A stretch of 10,041 nucleotides of DNA from assembly GCA_017618515.1 (NCBI GenBank), contig JAFZUB010000053.1, forward strand, positions 1 through 10,041. The letters run 5' to 3'. Position 1 is the stretch's first letter; each line of letters begins with the position of its first letter. This DNA is from Bacteroidaceae bacterium (lineage in GTDB: Bacteria > Bacteroidota > Bacteroidia > Bacteroidales > Bacteroidaceae). Made by a program: the position numbers and the translations under genes. Positions 5,346-10,041 of this stretch are shown here, one piece after another. The notes beneath the pieces were generated by a model. It was not told the DNA's origin. It did no database searches and saw only the letters and a program-made list of their open reading frames with translations.

Positions 5346-7688
5346 ATGGATCTTGAAAACACCGTAACCAATCCCGAGGAGCTTGAAGAACAGGAAGTCT
5401 ATCAAGAATTCCGAAAACTCCTTGACGCCTACCTCGCTTCCAACCATAGGAAGAAGGTAGATATCATTACGCGTGCTTTCAATTTTGCCCGACAAGCCCA
5501 CAAGGGAGTGCGCCGCCGCTCTGGCGAGCCCTACATCATGCACCCCATTGCTGTGGCCCGCATAGCCTGCGAGGAGATAGGCCTCGGCTCCACCAGCATC
5601 TGCGCTGCATTGCTCCACGATGTGGTGGAAGATACCGAATACACTTTTGAGGATATCCAAAACCTATTCGGCAGCAAGATAGCAAACATCGTTGAGGGAC
5701 TGACCAAAATCTCCGGCGGCATCTTCGGCGAGCGTGCCTCACTGCAGGCCGAGACTTTCAAGAAGCTGCTGCTCACCATGAGCGAAGACATACGCGTCAT
5801 CCTCATAAAAATCTCTGACCGCCTCCACAACATGCGCACCCTCTCCTCCATGCTGCCAAGCAAGCAGTATAAGATTGCCGGAGAGACTCTCTATATCTAC
5901 GCTCCCATCGCCAGCCGACTGGGCCTCAACCGCATAAAGAACGAACTCGAGGACCTCAGCTTCCGCTATGAGCACCCCGACGACTATAAGCTCATCAAGG
6001 ACAAGCTCACCTCCTCACAGGAAGAGCGCGAGACTGTCTTCCAGGAGTTCACTGCCCCTATACGCACAGCCCTCGACAAGCTGGGCCTCAAATACTCCAT
6101 CGAAGCACGCATCAAGACCCCCTACTCCATCTGGAAGAAGATGCAAGACAAGCACGTCACCTTTGAGGAAATATTCGACATCCTCGCCACCCGCATCGTC
6201 TTCGAACCCAAAGAGGGAGAGCACGAAATCAACACCTGCTTCAATATCTACGTTGCCCTCACACGCATTTACACCCTCCACCCCGACCGCACCCGCGACT
6301 GGGTCAACCATCCCAAGGCTAATGGCTATCAGGCGCTCCACGTCACCCTCATGAGCACCCACGGCCAGTGGATAGAGGTGCAGATACGCTCACAGCGCAT
6401 GCAGGACATCGCCGAGCAGGGAGTGGCAGCCCACTGGAGATACAAGGCCAACGAAGTAACCGACACCTCTGAGCAGGAGCCAAACAACGAGCAAGCAGCC
6501 GCCGACGCCAAGATGGATGGATGGATTCACACCATCAATGAGATACTCGACGACCCGCAGCCCGACACCCTCGACCTGCTCGACACCATCAAACTCAATC
6601 TCTTTGCCTCCGAGATAGTCGTCTTCACCCCCAAGGGCGAGATAAAGACAATGCCAGCCGGAGCCACAGCACTCGACTTCGCATTCTCCATCCACTCGTT
6701 CCTCGGCACCAACTGCATCGGAGCCAAAGTCAACCACCACCTCGTGCCAGCCACCGAGCCCCTCAACTCCGGCGACCAGGTGGAGATACTCACCGCACGC
6801 CAGCTGCAGGTTAAGCGAGAGTGGCTCGACTATGTCACCACCGCCAAGGCCAAGAGCAAGATACAAGCCTGCCTCCGCAAGATGGAGCGCGACAAGCAGA
6901 ACGAAGGTGAACGCCGCATACGCGATTTCCTCATGGACAAAGGCATCGAGTACAACACCAACATACTCGACAAACTGCGTATCTTCCATCAGCGCCCAAC
7001 CTCACGCAAGCTACTGCTCGATGTGGCCGACGGTCAGATAGCTCTCGGCGACGATGACATCGGCTATCTGCGCGGCAAAAACAAGAGCAAAAACAACAAC
7101 GGCAACTCCTTCACGTGGCGTAGCCTCATACCCTTCGTCAAGTCGGGCAATGGCCAGTCGTCAACCGACAATGGCCAGTCGTCAGACACCAATGCCCAAT
7201 CGCCAATCGTCAATGACCAATGGATCAAGACCATCGACCGCAAGAGCGTCTTCGTTATTGACGAGAGCACCATCGAGCATTGCCATATCGCACCGTGCTG
7301 CAAGCCCATCCCCGATGATGATGCACTCGGCTACATCGACGAGGCCGCGCAGACCTTCACCCTCCACAAGCGAGAGTGCGAAGAGGCCAACAAACTCAAG
7401 AGCCAGTTTGGCAACAACATCATAGCCGTTAGGTGGAACATGCAGCGCGGCCACCTCTTCGAGACCACCATCCGAGTGGAGGGAGCTGACGAGATGGGCA
7501 CACTCTTCCAGATAGCCGAATCGCTGTTCAAGCATAGCGGACTCAATGTGAAAGGGCTCAATATCCAGACCGACAAAGGCTTCTTCCATGCCGACCTCTC
7601 CGTGCTCGTCCACGACATCAAGGAGGTACACGCCCTCTGCGAAGACCTCCTCAAGATAGAGGCCATCCTTAAGGCCGTCAGAGTCTAA
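5346..7688 (+). CDS. rel: Bifunctional (p)ppGpp synthetase/hydrolase, RelA/SpoT family
   Basis: This cytoplasmic enzyme makes and degrades the alarmone (p)ppGpp in the stringent response. It is a full-length 780 residues. The hydrolase domain (about 36-200) looks active: AHKG (51-54), HP (66-67), HDVVEDT (91-97) and KISDRLHNMRT (155-165). The synthetase domain (about 235-367) has FDILATRIVF (277-286), NGYQALHV (326-333) and EVQIRSQRM (344-352), with AAHWRYK after it. A TGS domain (about 418-485) and a helical region (to about 575) follow. After a low-complexity linker comes the Cys/His zinc-finger-like segment CHIAPCCKPIPDDDALGYI (646-664), then an ACT domain (about 705-780). Oddity: residues 602-626 of the linker are a seven-residue repeat (NxQ...) encoded by a 7-base-period DNA array (7148-7223). 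The gene starts 3 bases after the transglycosylase stop. Its intact HD motif argues for a bifunctional enzyme, not a synthetase-only RelA. Confidence 0.95.
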   Translation: MDLENTVTNPEELEEQEVYQEFRKLLDAYLASNHRKKVDIITRAFNFARQAHKGVRRRSGEPYIMHPIAVARIACEEIGLGSTSICAALLHDVVEDTEYTFEDIQNLFGSKIANIVEGLTKISGGIFGERASLQAETFKKLLLTMSEDIRVILIKISDRLHNMRTLSSMLPSKQYKIAGETLYIYAPIASRLGLNRIKNELEDLSFRYEHPDDYKLIKDKLTSSQEERETVFQEFTAPIRTALDKLGLKYSIEARIKTPYSIWKKMQDKHVTFEEIFDILATRIVFEPKEGEHEINTCFNIYVALTRIYTLHPDRTRDWVNHPKANGYQALHVTLMSTHGQWIEVQIRSQRMQDIAEQGVAAHWRYKANEVTDTSEQEPNNEQAAADAKMDGWIHTINEILDDPQPDTLDLLDTIKLNLFASEIVVFTPKGEIKTMPAGATALDFAFSIHSFLGTNCIGAKVNHHLVPATEPLNSGDQVEILTARQLQVKREWLDYVTTAKAKSKIQACLRKMERDKQNEGERRIRDFLMDKGIEYNTNILDKLRIFHQRPTSRKLLLDVADGQIALGDDDIGYLRGKNKSKNNNGNSFTWRSLIPFVKSGNGQSSTDNGQSSDTNAQSPIVNDQWIKTIDRKSVFVIDESTIEHCHIAPCCKPIPDDDALGYIDEAAQTFTLHKRECEEANKLKSQFGNNIIAVRWNMQRGHLFETTIRVEGADEMGTLFQIAESLFKHSGLNVKGLNIQTDKGFFHADLSVLVHDIKEVHALCEDLLKIEAILKAVRV
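7148..7223 (+). repeat. Eleven-unit heptanucleotide array inside rel
   Basis: Seventy-six bases divide exactly into ten 7-base units plus a 6-base unit, and every unit begins with CA. Examples are CAATGGC at 7148 and 7169, CAGTCGT at 7155 and 7176, and CAATCGT at 7204. A three-unit block recurs after 21 bases, so translation gives a seven-residue peptide repeat (NGQSSTD, NGQSSDT, NAQSPIV, NDQW). It sits between the helical region and the Cys-rich domain of Rel and stays in frame. Confidence 0.9.
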
Positions 7689-7694
7689 GACTCT
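7680..7694 (+). terminator. Small hairpin over the rel stop codon, possible weak terminator
   Basis: AGAGTC (7680-7685) and GACTCT (7689-7694) form a perfect 6-base stem around a 3-base loop that is the rel stop codon TAA. The sequence after it is A-rich with few T, so it does not resemble a strong intrinsic terminator. It may only be chance or an RNA 3'-end stabiliser. Confidence 0.25.
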
Positions 7695-7725
7695 AATAAA
7701 AACAATAATCCTCAATTCCAACATA

Positions 7726-9585
7726 ATGAACAAACTATTCTTGCGCACAGTCATGACGCTGCTCCTTGCGCTGCTCACCACCACTACGGCGTGGGCACAG
7801 TATGGGTATTTGACGTTCGATTGTACATGTCCAATAGACTATTTTATTACCAGTGATTATACAGTCATTACCCACCCGACTTGTACAGCAAAGGGAAGAG
7901 CTTTGGCAACGTGTCCTAATTGTCTGGTTTATAGCCTAACAGAAATCCCCGCCCTCGGCGGGCACGACTGGGGCGGATATACACACACGGACGCCACCTG
8001 CACCGAAGCGGGCGGCGACCGGCGCACATGCAACCGCTGCGGGGCCACGGAGACGGCAAACCCCGTGCCTGCCCTCGGCCACAGCGAGGGCTATGACGGC
8101 AAATGCATACGCTGCAGTGTCCTCCTTACCCTAATGCTGGAGAACGGCAGTGCCAATGCAACAGCTATCTATGATGCCAGCGGGAAGACCTGCCCCGTGA
8201 AACTCCGCGACCGCACACTCTACAGCGACGGCGACTGGAACACGCTCTGCCTGCCCTTCGACATGGACGCAACCCAGATAGCCGCCTCGCCGCTCGCCGG
8301 AGCCACCGTCATGGAGCTGGACGGCACATCGTCACACCTAACCAACAATACACTCACGCTGAACTTCAAAACCGCCACGACTGTCGAGGCCGGCAAGCCA
8401 TACATCGTCAAGTGGCCTAATGGCGCCAAACTCACCATCAACACCGAGGACGACTGGAACGCCTTTGCCCAACGAGTGGAGGCGGGAGAGACCTTTGCAG
8501 GTAAAAATGTGCTGTTAAACGCCGACATCAACGTCTCGACGATGGTGGGAACGGAGGCACACCCGTTCTGCGGCATATTTGAAGGCGCAGGCCACACCCT
8601 TAACCTCAGTATCAACGAACCGGACGAAGTTTGCGCTGCACCATTCCGTTACATAAATGGTGCCACCATTCGCAACGTGAAGGTAACAGGCACCGTGAAT
8701 GGCGGACAGCATTGCGCGGGCATCGTGGGCGCAGCCACAGGCGGCACCAACAGCATCCACGACTGCTGGATGGCTGCAGCGGTGACCGGCCAGTCGTATG
8801 TCGGCGGCGTCTTAGGAAACGGCACCACATCGACAACAACCATCTTGAACTGCCTCATTTACGGCAGCCTCACTGCCCCCTACATAGGCATCTTCTACGG
8901 CTGGGGCGAGGCAGGCGGCATACATGCCATCGAGAATTGCTATGCTATGGGTACCTACAATTTCTCTGACGGCGTAGCTCTGCTCATGACGGACGGCGTA
9001 CCGGGCAGCGTCACTGGCTGCTACCATAATGATAATAATAATAACATCCCAGATGGCGAATACAGTTTGTTTTTTAGTTTTGGTGGCGACGGCGACTACT
9101 CAAACTTTCTTGGCGACCAGTGGGGAGCAGATGGCAACAATAATCTGATAATAAGTCCGACCACCAACGTGGTTACCACGGAAAGGCAGAACCCCGTCTT
9201 CGCTGATGCAATCGTCAACGCCACCACGCCGACACCCGTCACCTTCCCTGGCGGTCAGTTCGTGGGCACCTACGATAATCTCTCTTTCACCGACGAGGAC
9301 CGCAGCATCCTCTTCCTCGGAGCAGACAACAAGCTCTACTATCCGCTCAGCGGCGCCTACATCGGCGCATGCCGCGCCTACTTCGACCTCGGCACCAACA
9401 GCCCCGCCAAGTCCTTCGTCCTCAACTTCGACGGAGAAGACGAGCCCACAGCAATTGACCATTCACCATTGACCATTGACCATTCGACTGGAAAGTGGTA
9501 TGACATAAGCGGTCGCCGACTCAGCGGTAAGCCCACACAGCGCGGAATTTACATCCACAACGGCATTAAGGTAGTAGTAAAGTAG
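7726..9585 (+). CDS. Secreted mosaic protein with Cys-knuckle repeats and GLUG-like beta-helix
   Basis: This 619-residue exported protein has no known activity. A clear signal peptide (1-24, cut near AWA-Q) is followed by two related Cys repeats. Repeat 1 has C53, C63 and C66; repeat 2 has C92, C102 and C105. Each closes with PALG; a last CxxC is at 127-130. Residues about 132-230 (containing GDWNTLCLPFDMD and EAGKPYIVKW) resemble a beta-rich module common in Prevotella surface proteins. A GLUG-like beta-helix block follows (about 235-440), with GIFEGAGHTLNLSI (283-296), NGATIRNVKVTGTV (311-324) and GGVLGNGTTSTTTILNC (360-376). The first module seems to resume at about 484-560 (NPVF, FVGTYDNLSF, ADNKLYYP). 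The protein ends in a 7-base-repeat-encoded hinge and a tail (590-619, WYDISGRRLSG, GIYIHNG, KVVVK) like a short type IX secretion sorting domain. It begins 37 bases after rel, with no -7 box seen in that gap. A surface or secreted location is likely. Confidence 0.85.
   Translation: MNKLFLRTVMTLLLALLTTTTAWAQYGYLTFDCTCPIDYFITSDYTVITHPTCTAKGRALATCPNCLVYSLTEIPALGGHDWGGYTHTDATCTEAGGDRRTCNRCGATETANPVPALGHSEGYDGKCIRCSVLLTLMLENGSANATAIYDASGKTCPVKLRDRTLYSDGDWNTLCLPFDMDATQIAASPLAGATVMELDGTSSHLTNNTLTLNFKTATTVEAGKPYIVKWPNGAKLTINTEDDWNAFAQRVEAGETFAGKNVLLNADINVSTMVGTEAHPFCGIFEGAGHTLNLSINEPDEVCAAPFRYINGATIRNVKVTGTVNGGQHCAGIVGAATGGTNSIHDCWMAAAVTGQSYVGGVLGNGTTSTTTILNCLIYGSLTAPYIGIFYGWGEAGGIHAIENCYAMGTYNFSDGVALLMTDGVPGSVTGCYHNDNNNNIPDGEYSLFFSFGGDGDYSNFLGDQWGADGNNNLIISPTTNVVTTERQNPVFADAIVNATTPTPVTFPGGQFVGTYDNLSFTDEDRSILFLGADNKLYYPLSGAYIGACRAYFDLGTNSPAKSFVLNFDGEDEPTAIDHSPLTIDHSTGKWYDISGRRLSGKPTQRGIYIHNGIKVVVK
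9453..9485 (+). repeat. Heptanucleotide repeat in the C-terminal hinge of the secreted protein
   Basis: Four 7-base units (AATTGAC, CATTCAC, then CATTGAC twice) are followed by a partial CATTC. They are translated in frame as residues 576-586 (IDHSPLTIDHS), directly before the C-terminal tail YDISGRRL. I recall closely similar CATTGAC repeats from other Prevotella genomes, which I could not check here. Confidence 0.85.
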
Positions 9586-9688
9586 ACATTACTTTTTCCC
9601 CGCTTCTTCATTGCTTTCTGTAAAAGATATTATAAATATTACTTCATTTTAGAAAAAAGTTGTAATTTTGTTGCCCGCAAAAAATTCA
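9586..9688. other. Intergenic region before purH
   Basis: AT-rich spacer between the secreted protein gene and the purH leader. It holds no ORF of note. A T-rich tract follows the stop (9593-9598), but I find no convincing GC stem before it, so no terminator is called. The only clear element is the -7 box near its right end. Confidence 0.6.
9663..9670 (+). promoter_or_regulatory. Bacteroidota-type -7 box for purH
   Basis: TAATTTTG matches the -7 consensus TAnnTTTG and lies 51 bases before the purH ATG. Transcription would start near 9677, so the 7-base repeat array would form most of the 5' untranslated leader. No clear -33 element is visible. The AT-rich context raises the chance of a random match. 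Confidence 0.5.
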
Positions 9689-9721
9689 CATCTTACATCT
9701 TACATATAACATCTTACATCT
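9689..9721 (+). repeat. Heptanucleotide repeat forming the purH leader
   Basis: Four 7-base units (CATCTTA at 9689, 9696 and 9710; CATATAA at 9703) run directly into a fifth, CATCTAT, whose last two bases open the purH start codon. The array is therefore the sequence the ribosome meets just before initiation. No Shine-Dalgarno sequence is present. Confidence 0.88.
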
Positions 9722-10041
9722 ATGGACATTAAGAATATAAAGACAGCCCTCGTTTCGGTATTTCATAAGGACGGGCTTGAGAGCATCCTGAAGAAACTGG
9801 ATGCTGAAGGTGTGCAGTTGCTCTCCACTGGCGGCACACAGAGTTTCATTGAGAGTCTGGGCTACAAATGCGCTAAGGTGGAAGACCTTACAAGCTATCC
9901 CTCCATTCTCGGCGGTCGTGTCAAGACGCTCCACCCCAAAGTGTTCGGTGGTATTCTTGGTCGCAGGGAGCTGGACGGTGACCGCGAGCAGATGGCTCAG
10001 TATGAGATTCCCGAGATTGACCTCGTCATTGTTGACCTGTA
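9722..10041 (+). CDS. purH: PurH, bifunctional AICAR transformylase/IMP cyclohydrolase (5' part)
   Basis: PurH carries out the last two steps of IMP synthesis: formyl transfer to AICAR, then ring closure to IMP. It acts in the cytoplasm. Only the first 106 codons lie in the window, out of about 500 in the family. They cover the start of the N-terminal MGS-like IMP cyclohydrolase domain. Recognisable segments are IKTALVSVFHKDGLE (about 5-19), LLSTGGTQSFIE (33-44), the SYPSILGGRVKTLHPKVFGGIL region (58-79), diagnostic of PurH, and EIDLVIVDL at the window edge. The ATG at 9722 fits the normal PurH N-terminus. It has its own -7 box and a leader made of 7-base repeats, so it is probably a separate transcription unit from the secreted protein gene. 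Confidence 0.95.
   Translation, partial: MDIKNIKTALVSVFHKDGLESILKKLDAEGVQLLSTGGTQSFIESLGYKCAKVEDLTSYPSILGGRVKTLHPKVFGGILGRRELDGDREQMAQYEIPEIDLVIVDL

Noticed and set aside
7112..7117. Second CACGTG core in rel as a parS candidate
   Set aside because: The flanks fit parS poorly (about 10 of 16 positions by eye, with neither half-site intact).
4386..7784. Several antisense open frames of 199-209 codons (for example 4386-5015, 6390-6989, 7182-7784)
   Set aside because: All are opposite well-supported coding sequence and look like shadows rich in V, E, G and L with no domain features.
9029..9048. AAT trinucleotide run as a regulatory repeat
   Set aside because: It encodes the Asn/Asp run HNDNNNN in frame within the secreted protein and is short. 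A simple Asn-rich loop explains it.
113..9723. Heptamer arrays as CRISPR repeats or insertion-sequence ends
   Set aside because: Units are 7 bases with no spacers, no cas genes, no terminal inverted repeats and no transposase.

Overview
The window looks like chromosome of a Bacteroidales bacterium, most likely Prevotellaceae-like. The evidence is Bacteroidota-type -7 promoter boxes (TAnnTTTG), almost no Shine-Dalgarno sequences, a parA-parB-DUF5683-LysM transglycosylase-rel gene order that I recall from Bacteroides and Prevotella, and an exported protein with the C-terminal YDxxGRRL...GIYIxNGxKVVVK ending common in that group. No rRNA, tRNA, CRISPR array, insertion sequence or phage gene was seen.

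Layout. On the minus strand, surE (1429-665) is followed after 3 bases by lpxB (661 to beyond the left edge). They form a small operon for a nucleotidase and lipid A disaccharide synthesis. Transcription diverges at 1430-1568, where two identical 10-base -7 boxes face apart. On the plus strand is a compact run: parA (1569-2336), parB (2357-3259), a DUF5683 membrane protein (3267-3977), an exported lytic transglycosylase with LysM (3993-5342) and a bifunctional RelA/SpoT ppGpp enzyme (5346-7688). Gaps are 3 to 20 bases, so the run is probably one operon joining chromosome segregation, envelope growth and stringent control. After 37 bases comes a 619-residue secreted protein (7726-9585). Then a 136-base intergenic region leads to the start of purH (9722 to beyond the right edge).

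The most unusual structure is a set of short degenerate repeats that all have a 7-base period. There are five in 10 kb, with different unit sequences. Three are inside genes and translated: the lpxB interdomain loop, the linker between the Rel helical and zinc-finger-like domains, and the hinge before the C-terminal tail of the secreted protein. One runs across the surE stop codon. One is the purH leader, where the start codon sits in the last unit. The Rel array is the clearest: eleven consecutive units all beginning CA, read as a seven-residue peptide repeat.

The secreted protein is a mosaic. Two cysteine-knuckle repeats differ sharply in base composition, and a beta-helix-like (GLUG-like) block appears to be inserted inside a beta-rich module typical of Prevotella surface proteins. 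No complete new defence, biosynthetic or mobile system is visible. The housekeeping genes themselves look intact and ordinary.
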